From positions 124,001-188,000 of the forward strand of contig NZ_FZOH01000004.1 in NCBI RefSeq assembly GCF_900188205.1: 64,000 bases of DNA, in the 5' to 3' direction. Shown in pieces: positions 40,918-52,900 of the stretch. The notes below the pieces were generated by a model, which worked only from the letters and a program-made list of their open reading frames with translations, did not search any database and had not been told where the DNA came from. Made by a program: the position numbers and the translations under genes. Within the stretch, counting starts at the first letter, position 1, and each line of letters starts with the position of its first letter. The stretch comes from Geodermatophilus saharensis. Its GTDB lineage: Bacteria > Actinomycetota > Actinomycetes > Mycobacteriales > Geodermatophilaceae.

Positions 40918-41487
40918 TCAGGCGGCGCCGAGGGACCGCCAGTAGGCGTTGAGCGCGCCGTTGGTCTTCACGAACCAGACGATCGGGCCGACGAGGATGA
41001 CGACGCCGGGCAGGTACCACAGCCCCGTGGCGCCGCTGACCGGCGTGGCCCGGCCCGCGCGCTCGTAGAGGGCGCCGACCTCGCTGCTGGTGACGAACGG
41101 CGAGACGAACCCGAGGAACAGGGCGATCACGAGGGCCAGGCCGCCGCCGAGGCCGTTGCCGGTGTGCCGCTTCATCTCCTCGTGGACCGAGTAGTACCAG
41201 ACGAGGGAGTAGATCCCGAAGGTCACGATCGTCAGCAGGATCGCCACACCCGTGCCGCGCACCCGGCCGATGGGGCCGGAGGGCGGGAAGGAGGCCCCGG
41301 CCGGGACCGGTGGCATCGGCTGCCCGGTCCAGCCCGCGCCCTGGCCGTAGGGCGCCTGGCCGTAGGGCGCCTGGCCGTAGGGCGCCTGGCCGTAGGGCGC
41401 CTGGCCGTAGGGCGCCTGGCCGTAGTGCGGGTACGGCGCGGCGCCGGGCTGCTGGGCGGACGCGCCCGGGTACGGAGAGGTGGTCAT
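40918..41487 (-). CDS. DUF4234 membrane protein with QAPYG repeats
   Basis: 189 residues. The cytoplasmic N-terminus carries six QAPYG-type repeats coded by a 15-bp tandem array. The DUF4234 core follows: RVRGTGVAILLTIVTFGIYSLVWYYSVHEEMKRHTG, three further helices and WFVKTNGALNAYWRSLG. The repeat tail resembles disordered PYG-rich scaffolds. A perfect GTCACGTGAC palindrome (41564-41573) lies 77 bp upstream. Confidence 0.85.
   Translation of the reverse strand: MTTSPYPGASAQQPGAAPYPHYGQAPYGQAPYGQAPYGQAPYGQAPYGQGAGWTGQPMPPVPAGASFPPSGPIGRVRGTGVAILLTIVTFGIYSLVWYYSVHEEMKRHTGNGLGGGLALVIALFLGFVSPFVTSSEVGALYERAGRATPVSGATGLWYLPGVVILVGPIVWFVKTNGALNAYWRSLGAA
41341..41430 (-). repeat. 15-bp tandem repeat (QAPYG)
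   Basis: Five perfect copies of CTGGCCGTAGGGCGC (41341-41415) and one degenerate copy. The length is a multiple of three, so copy-number change keeps the frame. Confidence 0.95.
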
Positions 41488-41707
41488 CGGTCCCCCGCTT
41501 CGACTGGGCCGGCGGGCGGTCCGCCGGCGCGCAGGAAGCTAGGCCCGGCCGCCCCGTTCCGGTGTCACGTGACGCCTGACACGGACACAGGAGTTCCCGG
41601 GAGGCCCGGCCGCCCCACCCGTGTGCCCTCCGCGAGTGGTCGCCCGCCGTGGTGACCGGGACCGGGTGACCACGCCGGACGACCGGTCGACGGCGGCGGG
41701 CGCGGGA

Positions 41708-42172
41708 TCAGCCGGCGAGCAGCTCCGCCAGCCGGTCGAGGTAGGGCACCTGCCCCTTCACGAGCTTGGCGCGGGCCTCGTCGAGGCCGAACCAGGCCGC
41801 ACGGTCGACCTCGGGGAAGTGCTGCACCCGTCCCGACCGCGGCGGCCACTCCAGCGGGAAGGTGCCGCTCACGATCGCCGCGGCGTCCAGGTCGCCCTCG
41901 CCGGCCCACACGGTGAGCACCTTGGCGCCCGCCCGCAGCTCCCCCAGCGGCGTCAGGGACGTCGCCGGCACGGGGCTGCCCAGTTCCTCCGCGAACTCGC
42001 GCCGGGCGGCCGCGAGCGCGTCCTCCGAGTCGTCGTGCTCGCCCTTGGGGATCGACCAGGCGCCGTCGTCCTTCCGGGCCCAGAACGGCCCGCCCATGTG
42101 GCCGAGCAGCACCTCCGGGGCGCCGCCGGGGCCGCGCCGGTACAGCAGGATCCCCGCGCTCCGTCTCGGCAC
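41708..42172 (-). CDS. NUDIX hydrolase
   Basis: 154 residues. The Nudix box is intact (GEHDDSEDALAAARREFAEELG, spanning the GX5EX7REUXEEXGU pattern); SAGILLYRR at the N-terminus is typical of the group that cleaves diadenosine polyphosphates or (d)NTPs. The substrate is uncertain. ATG at 42172. Confidence 0.92.
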   Translation of the reverse strand: MPRRSAGILLYRRGPGGAPEVLLGHMGGPFWARKDDGAWSIPKGEHDDSEDALAAARREFAEELGSPVPATSLTPLGELRAGAKVLTVWAGEGDLDAAAIVSGTFPLEWPPRSGRVQHFPEVDRAAWFGLDEARAKLVKGQVPYLDRLAELLAG

Positions 42173-42194
42173 CCGGCCACCCTCGCACGGCGGC

Positions 42195-42725
42195 TCAGCC
42201 GCAGTCGCCGCCCTGGTGGCCGTGCCCGTGGCCGTTGCCGCGCCCCGGCTTGTCCCGGCAGGGATCGGCGGGCGGCTCCGGTGCCGGGGGCTGGACCGGC
42301 GGCGGCGCGGGCGCCGGGGTCGTCGCCACCGGCGCCGGAGCCGGGGGGACCTCGGCCGGCGACGGCGCGACCGCCTCCACCGGCGCCGGAGACGGCGGCA
42401 CCGGAGACGGCGGCACCGACGACGGCGCGGCCGGCGGCGTCACCGCGGTCGGGCCGGCCGACGGCGAGGGCGCGGGCCGGGCCACCGGAGGCGCGTCGAC
42501 GGGGTCCCCGCCCCGGACCGCCGGGGCGACCAGCGCCGCCAGCCCCGCGACCGCCAGCACCAGGGCGAGCGCACCGGCGACCACCCAGCGGCGGCGCAGC
42601 GCGGAGCGGGCGGCGTGACGCGAGCGGCTGGGCAGCACGTCGGTGTCGCCGATGTCCAGCGCGTCGTCGAGGGCGTCCAGGGCGTCGATGGTGTCGAGAG
42701 ACGAACGGAGGCGGCCGGTGTGCAT
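42195..42725 (-). CDS. Single-pass membrane protein with long proline-rich exterior
   Basis: 176 residues from the ATG at 42725 (MHTGRLRSSLD). Cytoplasmic acidic segment with TIDALDALDDALDIGDTDVL, a basic stretch, one helix (WVVAGALALVLAVAGLAALVA), then about 100 residues of Pro/Ala/Val/Ser repeats and a His/Gly-rich end (GNGHGHGHQGGDCG) that could bind metal. Cell-wall spanning is likely. Not recognised. Confidence 0.65.
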   Translation of the reverse strand: MHTGRLRSSLDTIDALDALDDALDIGDTDVLPSRSRHAARSALRRRWVVAGALALVLAVAGLAALVAPAVRGGDPVDAPPVARPAPSPSAGPTAVTPPAAPSSVPPSPVPPSPAPVEAVAPSPAEVPPAPAPVATTPAPAPPPVQPPAPEPPADPCRDKPGRGNGHGHGHQGGDCG

Positions 42726-42815
42726 CCGGGCGAACCTACGCACGCGGCGGCGCGGAGCCCGGTCCGCGACCCGCCCCGTCGTCCCCCGTGTCACTCCTGT
42801 CCCGGCGGGTGCCGG

Positions 42816-42855
42816 GACGGCGCCTCCCGAGGGGGGACACCCGGGAGGCGCCGTC
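42816..42855 (-). terminator. Terminator of the hydantoinase operon
   Basis: 14-bp perfect arms GACGGCGCCTCCCG (42816-42829) and 42842-42855, 12-nt loop, 3 bp after the stop of the cysteine hydrolase. Confidence 0.8.
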
Positions 42856-42857
42856 GT

Positions 42858-43487
42858 CTAGCCGGGGCGCTGCAGGTGGGGCAGCGCCTCGGCGAGGTCC
42901 ACGACGTCGGCGTACTTCGCGTCGAGGTCGGCGAGGTTGTTCTCGTGCAGGGCGGGGCTGCGGTCGGCGCAGGCCTGGCGGACCACCTGGGGGCGGAACC
43001 CGGAGTTGAGCGCGTCCATCGCGGTGGCCCGGACGCAGCCGGAGGTGGAGACACCGGCGACCACGACGGTGTCCACGCCGAGGCCGGTGAGGGTCGGCGC
43101 GAGCGTGGTCCCGAAGAACGCCGAGGCGTACTGCTTGACCACCACCGGCTCGCCGGGACCGGGCTCGAGCGTGAGCTCGCCCCACTCCCCCGGCGCGTCC
43201 TCGGCGAAGGCGGCCAGCGCCGGCACCTTCCGCACGAACAGCCCGCCGTCGGCCAGGCCCCGGGCGTAGCGCACCGCCGTCCACACCACCGGGTGCCCGC
43301 CGGCGCGGGCGGCGTCGACCAGCGCCCCGGCGGCCTCGACCGCCGGGCCCGGGTCGGGCAGGGCGAACGGCCCGCCCGGCTCGGTGTAGGCCCGGCACAG
43401 GTCGACGACGACCACCGCCGGGCGGGCGCCCCAGCCCAGCCGCCCGGAGAACGCCGTCCCGTGCGGGCCGGGCCCGGCAACGCTCAT
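42858..43487 (-). CDS. Cysteine hydrolase (carbamoylsarcosine amidase-like)
   Basis: 209 residues, isochorismatase-like fold. Catalytic triad: Asp in VVVVDLCRAY, Lys in VVVKQYASAFFGT, Cys in VSTSGCVRATAMDAL. The context with hydantoinase subunits favours an N-carbamoyl amino acid (such as N-carbamoylsarcosine) as substrate, releasing ammonia and CO2; maleamate-type amides are an alternative. The ATG at 43487 overlaps the hyuB stop. Confidence 0.88.
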   Translation of the reverse strand: MSVAGPGPHGTAFSGRLGWGARPAVVVVDLCRAYTEPGGPFALPDPGPAVEAAGALVDAARAGGHPVVWTAVRYARGLADGGLFVRKVPALAAFAEDAPGEWGELTLEPGPGEPVVVKQYASAFFGTTLAPTLTGLGVDTVVVAGVSTSGCVRATAMDALNSGFRPQVVRQACADRSPALHENNLADLDAKYADVVDLAEALPHLQRPG

Positions 43488-45361
43488 CCGGCCGCCCACA
43501 CCGGGCGCTTCGGGGCCGGCAGCCCGGTCTCCTCCTCGCAGCGGGCGAGCAGCTCCTCGATCGGCGGTCCCATGTCGAACACCGGCAGCTCGGCCGGCCG
43601 GTCGGCGCGCATCGTGTCGCGCAGGGTCTCGGTGGCCTCGGCGTCGACCTCGCCGTCCTCGGTGACGCAGACGCCGTAGCGCTCGGCGCCCCGGGCCGTG
43701 ACCAGCCCGCGGCGGACCTCCCGCGCCACCAGCTCGGGGTCGCGCTGCAGCGGGTCGCCCCACCCGCCGCCGCCCCAGGTGACGAAGTGCAGGACGTCGC
43801 CGGGCCGCACCGGCACGCCGTGGCACTTGCTCGGCAGCACCTCCCGGGTGCCGTCGGCCCGGTCGATCCACTTGCGGCCGCGCGCGCCGGGCTCGCCGCC
43901 GTTGACGCCCCACGGGTAGGTGAGCCAGCGGTCGTCGTGGATGGCGATCTCGCCGGGCTCCTCGAACACGTAGGCGACGTCGACGCCGTTGCCGCCGCGG
44001 TGCAGCCCGGCGCCGCCGGTGTCGGGGACGGTCTGCCAGGTCTCGATCCGCAGCGGGTAGTAGGACTCGAGGTACTCGCAGGGGATGTTGACGAAGCTCG
44101 GCCACAGCGAGTGCCCGTCGGGCCCGTCGCCGAGCGGCCGGCCGGGGATGCCGCCGAAGCCGATCGAGTACAGCTGGAACCACTCGCCCTTGCGCTCCCC
44201 CGACGAGTAGTGGCCGGAGTACATGAAGTGCGGCGAGGAGGAGAAGCCGGCCGCGTTGAGCAGCGCCGGGTTGGTCTGCCCCAGCAGCCCGCCGAACAGG
44301 TCGAACACCCGCCCGATGCCGTGGTTGCGGCCGTTGAGCGCCGCCGGGTGCTTGGGCTTCCAGTACGAGCCGTCCGGGATGGTCACGTCGATCAGCGGGT
44401 AGAAGCCGTCGTTCCACAGGATCTGCGGGTCGGCGACGGTGATCATGTAGATCCCGAAGAACATCCGGGTCAGGTTCTCGTTGATGTAGTAGTTGATCGG
44501 CCCGGCCGCCTGCGGCGAGGAGCCGGTGAAGTCCAGGTGCACCTTCTCGCCGGTGCGGGTCAGCGACAGCTTCAGCTCGTAGGGGCCGTTGCCGACGCCG
44601 TCGTCGCAGATGTAGTCGGTGAAGGAGAGCGTGCGGCCCTCCTCGAACACCATCTGCAACAGCACCTTCATGGCGTCGTGGTTGCGCTGCAGCAGCGCGT
44701 CGAGCGCCGACAGGTAGGTGGCCGTGCCGAACCGCTGGCACATCTCCACCACCCGCCGCGCGGCGGTGCGGCACGCGGCGACCAGGCCGTTGAGGTCGGC
44801 TCGGTTCCAGTCGGGCATCCGGACCTGGTTGAGGATGATCCGCAGCGCGTCGTCGTTGAGCACGCCCCTGCGGTAGAGCTTGAAGGGCGGGATCACCACG
44901 CCCTCCTCGTAGATGGTCCGGGCGTCGGTGGGCATCGACGACGGCGTCTTGCCGCCCACGTCGGACATGTGCCCGAACATCGACGCCCAGCCCACGACCC
45001 GGCCCTCGTGGAACACCGGCATGACCAGCAGCCAGTCGTTGGCGTGGCTGATCGCCGCGCCGCAGGCGTAGGGGTCGCTGGTGAGCAGGACGTCGCCCTC
45101 CTCGACGGTGTCGTCGAAGCCGTCGAGGAAGTCGGGGATGGACAGGCCGAACTGGCCGACGACCATCTTCCCGCTCGGGTCCCCGATCAGCGGGAACTCG
45201 TCGTGCTGCTCGCGGATGCCGGGCGAGAGCGCGGTGCGGAAGAGCACCTCGTCCATCTCGTAGCGGGCGTTGCGCAGCCCGTTCTCGATCAGGTCGAGGG
45301 TGACCGGGTCGACGTCGACCCGCTCCACCTCGCCGGTGGCGGTCTCGATGATCCGGGCCAC
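43484..45361 (-). CDS. hyuB: Hydantoinase/oxoprolinase subunit B
   Basis: 625 residues, HyuB family: VDPVTLDLIENGLRNARYEMDEVLFRTALSPGIREQHDE at the N-terminus, TSDPYACGAAISHANDW, and GGAGLHRGGNGV near residue 450. With HyuA it opens hydantoin-like or related cyclic imide rings in an ATP-dependent reaction. Preceded by hyuA with a 3-bp gap and followed by the amidase with a 4-bp overlap. Confidence 0.93.
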   Translation of the reverse strand: MARIIETATGEVERVDVDPVTLDLIENGLRNARYEMDEVLFRTALSPGIREQHDEFPLIGDPSGKMVVGQFGLSIPDFLDGFDDTVEEGDVLLTSDPYACGAAISHANDWLLVMPVFHEGRVVGWASMFGHMSDVGGKTPSSMPTDARTIYEEGVVIPPFKLYRRGVLNDDALRIILNQVRMPDWNRADLNGLVAACRTAARRVVEMCQRFGTATYLSALDALLQRNHDAMKVLLQMVFEEGRTLSFTDYICDDGVGNGPYELKLSLTRTGEKVHLDFTGSSPQAAGPINYYINENLTRMFFGIYMITVADPQILWNDGFYPLIDVTIPDGSYWKPKHPAALNGRNHGIGRVFDLFGGLLGQTNPALLNAAGFSSSPHFMYSGHYSSGERKGEWFQLYSIGFGGIPGRPLGDGPDGHSLWPSFVNIPCEYLESYYPLRIETWQTVPDTGGAGLHRGGNGVDVAYVFEEPGEIAIHDDRWLTYPWGVNGGEPGARGRKWIDRADGTREVLPSKCHGVPVRPGDVLHFVTWGGGGWGDPLQRDPELVAREVRRGLVTARGAERYGVCVTEDGEVDAEATETLRDTMRADRPAELPVFDMGPPIEELLARCEEETGLPAPKRPVWAAG

Positions 45362-45364
45362 GGG

Positions 45365-47421
<2,057 letters not shown>

Positions 47422-47425
<4 letters not shown>

Positions 47426-48114
47426 GCGGTCTCCTCCTGGCGGATCGCGGTGGCGGTCATCTGCAGCCGGGCCGCGCGGACCATGACGGCGCGGGCGTTG
47501 GCGATGTGCGAGGTCATGACGGCGCGGGCCCACGCGGGGTCGCCGGCGCGCAGCGCGGCGACGATCTCGCTGTGGTGCGCCAGGCTGCGGCGCAGCGACG
47601 CCTCGTCGTAGGTGAGGAAGTTGCGGCGCACGATCGGTGGGTGGATGGCCGCGGCCAGCGCGGCGGCCAGCGCGGGGTGCGCGGCGAGGGCCACCAGCCG
47701 GTCGTGGAAGGCGCGGTTGAGCGGCACCAGCGCGTCGAGGTCCTGATCCGGCCCGGGCGCGCCGACCTCGTGCATCCGCCGGGCCAGGGCGTCGAGCTCC
47801 TCGACGTCGGCAGGGCGGGCCCGGGGCACGGCGTGCGCGGTCAGCTGCGGCTCGAGCACCGACCGCAGGTCGAACACGCCCTCGAGCTCGGCGACGGTCC
47901 AGGTGGCCACCCGGGCGCCGCGGTTGGGCACCACCTCGACCAGCCCCTCGGCGGCCAGCCGGGACAGCGCCTCGCGCACCGGCGTCCGGCTGACCCCCAG
48001 CCGGTCGGCCAGCTCGACCTCGCCGAGGCGCGCACCGGGCGCCAGGTCCCCGCCCATGATCAGCTCGCGCAGCGCGGCCAGCGTCCGCTCGGCGGACGTC
48101 TGCGGACGTGTCAC
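47422..48114 (-). CDS. GntR-family regulator, FCD subfamily
   Basis: 230 residues. The HTH is LGEVELADRLGVSRTPVREALSRLAAEGLVEVVPNRGARV; the C-terminal FCD domain has NRAFHDRLVALA, HSEIVAALRAGD and SHIANAR, the metal/ligand residues. FCD regulators respond to organic acids or related catabolites. It leads the hyuAB-amidase operon and faces the SnoaL/lyase operon; palindromic TTGCATGCAA-type sites lie between. Confidence 0.92.
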
Positions 48115-48353
48115 AGCTCACATCCCTCGTCGGATTGCATGCAAAGTAGGGGTTCGGCGCAGGACGCACAAGAGGGCGACCGGGGATGGAACGGAGCAGT
48201 TCACGAGGTTGCGATCCGTGTCGCCGGGAGTGCAAACTGCTTCCGCCGATGACGCCCTCGGGTCGGCGCTGTATGCAACGGCCGTGTCGGCGTCCCCTGC
48301 CGGCACCTGCGGCCGGACCGCCCGGCCGACCTCCCAGGAAGCGAGGACAGGTC
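48115..48353. promoter_or_regulatory. Divergent promoter region with candidate GntR sites
   Basis: A 239-bp gap. A perfect palindrome TTGCATGCAA lies at 48135-48144, 21 bp before the gntR start. Related half-sites AGTGCAAACT (about 48229) and GTATGCAAC (about 48271) lie toward the SnoaL gene. The TGCAA half-site fits FCD-type GntR operators. Confidence 0.55.
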
Positions 48354-48779
48354 ATGGTCACTGCAACGCTGACGCGTCCGGCCGACCAGGTCGCCACCTA
48401 CGGGTACCTGGTCAACCTGGTGGAGCGGTACTTCTCGTGCGTCGACGCCAACGACCTCGACGGCGTGCTCGACTGCTTCACGGAGGACGCGGAGCTGACC
48501 ATCCAGTCCGCCCACTCGACGCACCGCGGCCGCGACGAGGGCCTGCGGCAGATGTACGAGGACCTGTTCAAGACCTACGAGCCGCGGATGCGGCACATCC
48601 ACTTCACCCACGTGGCCGACCCGGCCAACAACCGGATCGCCTCGCAGTTCACCGTCGAGCTGACCGACACCGACGGCACCGAGACCACCCTGACCAACTG
48701 CAACTTCTTCTACCTGGAGGGGCTGCGCTTCCACCGGGTGTTCGTCTACATGAGCGACGGCGTCAACGTCCTGCACTGA
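48354..48779 (+). CDS. SnoaL/NTF2-like protein
   Basis: 141 residues, one NTF2-fold domain: NLVERYFSCVDANDLDGVLDCFTEDAELTIQ, a middle HIHFTHVADPANNRIASQFTVEL and C-terminal YLEGLRFHRVFVYMSD. It could be a small hydrolase, isomerase or dehydratase. ATG 48354 has GAGGACAG upstream. First gene of an operon with the lyase; divergent from the hydantoinase operon. Confidence 0.82.
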   Translation: MVTATLTRPADQVATYGYLVNLVERYFSCVDANDLDGVLDCFTEDAELTIQSAHSTHRGRDEGLRQMYEDLFKTYEPRMRHIHFTHVADPANNRIASQFTVELTDTDGTETTLTNCNFFYLEGLRFHRVFVYMSDGVNVLH

Positions 48780-48858
48780 GCACCCGTCCCTGACACGTCC
48801 CGCCGGCCGCGTGCGCCCCGCCGCGGCCGGCGGGGACCGCACGCCCGAGGAGGCCGTC

Positions 48859-49746
48859 GTGGGGAATCTGCTGGGGAACGGCCCGGCTCCGCGGGCCCGG
48901 CTGCGCGAGCTGCTCGCCGGGCCGGGACCGCTGGTGGCGCCGGGCGCCTACGACGCCCTGTCGGCCCGGCTGGTCGAGCAGGCCGGCTTCGACGCCGTCT
49001 ACATGACCGGCTTCGGGACGACGGCCTCGCTCATCGGCCGCCCCGACGTCGGGCTGCTCACCGGCGCGGAGATGGTCGACAACGCCCGGCGGATCGCCGC
49101 GGCCGTCGACGTGCCGGTCGTCGCCGACGCCGACACCGGCTACGGCAACGCGCTCAACGTCGTCCGCACGGTGCAGCTCTACGAGCAGGCCGGGGTGGCC
49201 GGGATCCAGCTCGAGGACCAGGTCATGCCCAAGAAGTGCGGGCACATGACCGGCAAGGCGCTCATCGGCGCCGACGAGATGGCCGGCAAGATCCGCGCGG
49301 CCGTCGCCGCCCGCCGCGACCCTGACCTGGTGATCGTCGCCCGCACCGACGCGGTCGCCGTCAGCGGCACCGACGACGCCCTGGAGCGGGCCCGGGCCTA
49401 CGCCGACGCCGGCGCGGACCTGCTCTTCGTCGAGGCGCCCACCACCGAGGCCGACGTCGAGAAGGTGGCAACGGCGCTGGCCGGCGTGGCGCCGCTGGTG
49501 TTCAACTGGGCCGAGGGCGGCCGCACGCCCCCGCTGTCGCTGCAGCGGATGACCGAGCTGGGGTTCGCGCTGGTCATCTACCCGATCGGCACGCTGCTGG
49601 CGGCCACCGCGGGGATGCGCTCACTGCTGGCGGCGCTGCGGGCGCAGGGCGTCCCGCCGCTGGAGGGGCTGCCGTCGTTCGGCGAGTTCACCGACCTCGT
49701 CGGCCTGCCCGAGGTGCAGGACCTGGAGCAGCGCTTCGGCGTCTGA
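48859..49746 (+). CDS. Isocitrate lyase/PEP mutase-family enzyme
   Basis: 295 residues. TIM-barrel signatures APGAYDALSARLVEQAGFDAVYMTGFG, the metal-binding VVADADTGYGN and the loop IQLEDQVMPKKCGHMTGK with its catalytic Cys, as in methylisocitrate lyase, dimethylmalate lyase and oxaloacetate decarboxylase-like members. Probably splits a 2-hydroxyacid into pyruvate and another acid. The GTG at 48859 is preferred over 48811 because AGGAGG lies directly upstream. The stop codon is the start of repeat copy B. Confidence 0.87.
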   Translation: MGNLLGNGPAPRARLRELLAGPGPLVAPGAYDALSARLVEQAGFDAVYMTGFGTTASLIGRPDVGLLTGAEMVDNARRIAAAVDVPVVADADTGYGNALNVVRTVQLYEQAGVAGIQLEDQVMPKKCGHMTGKALIGADEMAGKIRAAVAARRDPDLVIVARTDAVAVSGTDDALERARAYADAGADLLFVEAPTTEADVEKVATALAGVAPLVFNWAEGGRTPPLSLQRMTELGFALVIYPIGTLLAATAGMRSLLAALRAQGVPPLEGLPSFGEFTDLVGLPEVQDLEQRFGV

Positions 49747-49804
49747 CGAAGGACCCCGTCCTCCTCACCCCTCGCACGCTCGGGGTGAGCCTCGGGACGG
49801 GGCC
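49744..49804 (+). repeat. TGACGAAGG palindromic repeat, copy B
   Basis: Begins with the TGA stop of the lyase gene: TGACGAAGGACCCCGTCC... Outer arms CCCCGTCC/GGACGGGG, inner arms TCACCCC/GGGGTGA around TCGCACGC. About 93% identical to copy A. Confidence 0.85.
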
Positions 49805-49932
49805 GTTCCGGCACCTCACCATCGGCAGCCGCGCCAGGGCGCGGGACAACGTCTCGGCGCTCCTGTCACACCCGCCCCAGACGCTCGCGGCGATGACCGG
49901 ACCGGTCCGTCCGGGCCGGTAGACAGAGCGCC

Positions 49933-52900
49933 GTGAGCACCACCGACGCCCGGCCGCATCCGCACGACGGTGCCCCCCGGGTGGCCGTGGCGATCACCGC
50001 CACGAGCACCCCGGTGCTCTCCCACGCCCTCGCCCACAACCGCGTCCCGGTGGTCTCCCGGCTGGCGTTCGCCACCCACGGCACGGCGGTGTCCGGTGCG
50101 CTCGTCCGCATCGGGGTGCGCGACGCCGAGGGCCCGATCGGGCGCCCGGTGGAGCTGACCGTCGACCTCGACGCCGACGCGACGACGGTGCTCAGCGACG
50201 TCGACCTGGTCGTCGACGCCGCGGCGGTGCTGCAGATCGAGGAGCAGCGACCGGGCGTCATCGAGATCGACGTGACCGTCGACGGCGCCGACGTCGGCGG
50301 CACCGCCGTCCCGGTGCAGGTGCTCGCCGCCGGCCAGTGGCTGGCCGCTCCGCTGCCCCTGGCGCTGGAGATGCTCGCCGCGCACGTCCTGCCCAACCAC
50401 CCGGCGGTCGGCGCGCTGCTGGAGGAGGCCGCCGCGCTGCTCGGGGACCGCACCGGCGCCCCCTCCCTGGAGGGCTACGCGGCGGGCCCGGAGCGGGTCG
50501 ACGAGGTGGTCGCCGCGGTCGCCGCCGCGGTGCGCGCCCGCGGCGTCCGGTACGGCGAGGCGGCCGCGGACTGGGCGCACATCGCGCAGAAGGTGCGCAC
50601 CCCCGGCGACGTCCTCGACGGGCGGGTCGGCACCCCGCTGGACACCACCGTCGTGCTCGCCGCCGCGCTGGAGGCCGCCGGGGTGCGCACCCTGCTGTGG
50701 CTGACCGAGGGGATCGGCGGGGGGGTGGGGGCAGGACACGCGTTCCTCGGGTACTGGCGGGAGGAGCGCAGCGCGGAGAGCGCCGCCACCACCGACGTCG
50801 CGCCGCTGGCCGACCTCGTCGACCTCGGCCTGGTGCGGCTGGTGGAGACGACGCTGCTGACCAGCCGTGAGCCGGCGGAGCCCGACGCCGAGCAGCTGCA
50901 CCGCGCCGCCCGCGACGCGTGGCTGGCCGGCGGCCCGGACCGGGTGCTGGGCGTCACCGACGTCCACCGCGCCCGCCGCGACGGCATCCTGCCGCTGCCG
51001 GCCCGCACCCGCGGGCCCGGCGGGGCGCTGCAGGTGGTCGAGTACCGCCCGCCGGCCGCGCGCCCGGCGGGCCGCCACGCGGCTCCCGCCCCCGGCGCGC
51101 GGGCCGGCGTGCCGGCGCGGGTGCGGCAGTGGCAGGACGACCTGCTCGGCCCCGCGGCGCGTGACCGGCTGCTCCACCTCCCCGAGGGGGCGGGCCTGCC
51201 GCTGGTCGTCCCCGGCCTCTACCTCGCCACCCTCACCGAGCTGCTCGCCGAGGAGGGCGGGGTCGCGCTGCTGCCCAGCGACCGGCTCGTGGTCTCCGGC
51301 GCCGAGGGCGGCGTGCGCTCGGCCCGGGGCCTGCCGGTCGGCGTGCTCGGCGAGGTGCTGCACGAGCGGCGCGCCGTGCACGCCGACGTGACCGACGGCG
51401 GCTACCTGCCGCGGCTGCGCGGGCTCGCGCACCGGTCGCGCACCGCCCGCGAGGAGACCGGCGCCGGCGACCTGCACCTCGCCGTCGGCACCCTGGCGTG
51501 GGAGCAGGACGGGCGGCGGCTGCGCTCGCCGCTGGTCCTGCTGCCGGTGGTCCTCTCCCCCGACGGAGACGGAGACGGAGACGGCTACCGGCTGACCGCC
51601 GACCCCACCGCCGGCGCGAGCCCGAACGGGCTCCTGCTCGACGAGCTGCGCCGGGCGCACGGCCTGACCGTCCCCGGGCTCGACCCCGTCGACGGCACGG
51701 ACGTCGACGGCGCGCTCGACGCGGTCCGGCAGGCGCTGGCCGAGGCGGGCCTGCCCTTCCGCGTCGAGGCCACCGCCGACCTCGCCCTGCTGCGGCCGGC
51801 CGGGCACCGCCGGTGGCGTGACCTGGACGCGTCGTGGGCCGAGCTGACGGCCGCACCGCTGGTCGACCACCTGGCGCGCGCGGCCGCCGCACCGTTCCGC
51901 GACCCGGTGCCGGCCGCGGCGGTCGACGTCGACCTCGACGAGCTGGCCGCCCGCTGCCCGCTGCCCGCCGACTCCTCCCAGCTGCGCGCCGTCGCCGAGG
52001 GGGTGGCCGGCCGCACGTTCGTGCTGGAGGGCGCGCCGGGCACCGGCAAGTCGCAGACCGTCGTCAACCTGGTCGCCCGCGCCGTCGCCGAGGGCAGGCG
52101 GGTGCTGGTCGTCGCCGCGAAGCGGGCCGCGCTCGACGTCGTCGCCCGCCGGCTGGAGGCGGTCGGCCTGGGCGGGGCCACCCTGCCCCTGCACGACGAG
52201 CGCGCCCGCCCCGCCGAGGTGCGCGCCCGCGTCCTCGCCGCGCTCGACGGCGTCCCGCAGGAGCCGGCGGACGGCGGCGCGGCCGACGACGGCGCCGCGG
52301 ACCTCGCCGACCTGCGCGCCGCCCGCCGGACCCTGGCCCGCTACGCCGACCGGCTGCACGCGCCCAACGCCGCGGGCCTGTCCTGCTACTCGGCGCGCAC
52401 CGCGCAGCTGGCCCTCGGTGACGGCGTGCCGCCGCTGCCGCTGCCGCCGGCCTTCGCCGCCGCGGCGCCGGCGGAGACGATGGCCGCGGTGCGCCGCGCG
52501 CTGGCGCTGCTGCCCGACGTCGCCGACCTCGTCCGGCCCTCGCCGCGGCACCCGTGGGCCTTCGTCGACACCGCCGAGGTCGACCTGCGCGCCGCCCACG
52601 CCGCCGCCTGCGCCGTCGACGCCGCCATGCGGGCGCTGCCGGCCGAGGAGCACCTGGCGCGGGCGCTGCGCGAGGTGCGCACCCCCGGCGACCTCGACGA
52701 CCTCGCCCACCTGCTCGCCGGCCCGCCGGTGGGCCTCGACGTCCTCGACGAGGTGCCGACCGCCCGCTGGACCGCGGCGACGACGGCGGTGCTCGCCGAG
52801 GTGGCCGCGTTCACCTCCGCCGTCCACCCCGGCCTGGAGCTGGCCACGCCCGAGGCGCTGGCGCTGCCGCTCGCGGACCTCTACGTCGCCGCGCAGACCG

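Noticed and set aside
41341-41430. Tandem array considered as CRISPR
   Set aside because: Units are contiguous 15-mers with no spacers and lie in frame inside a coding sequence.
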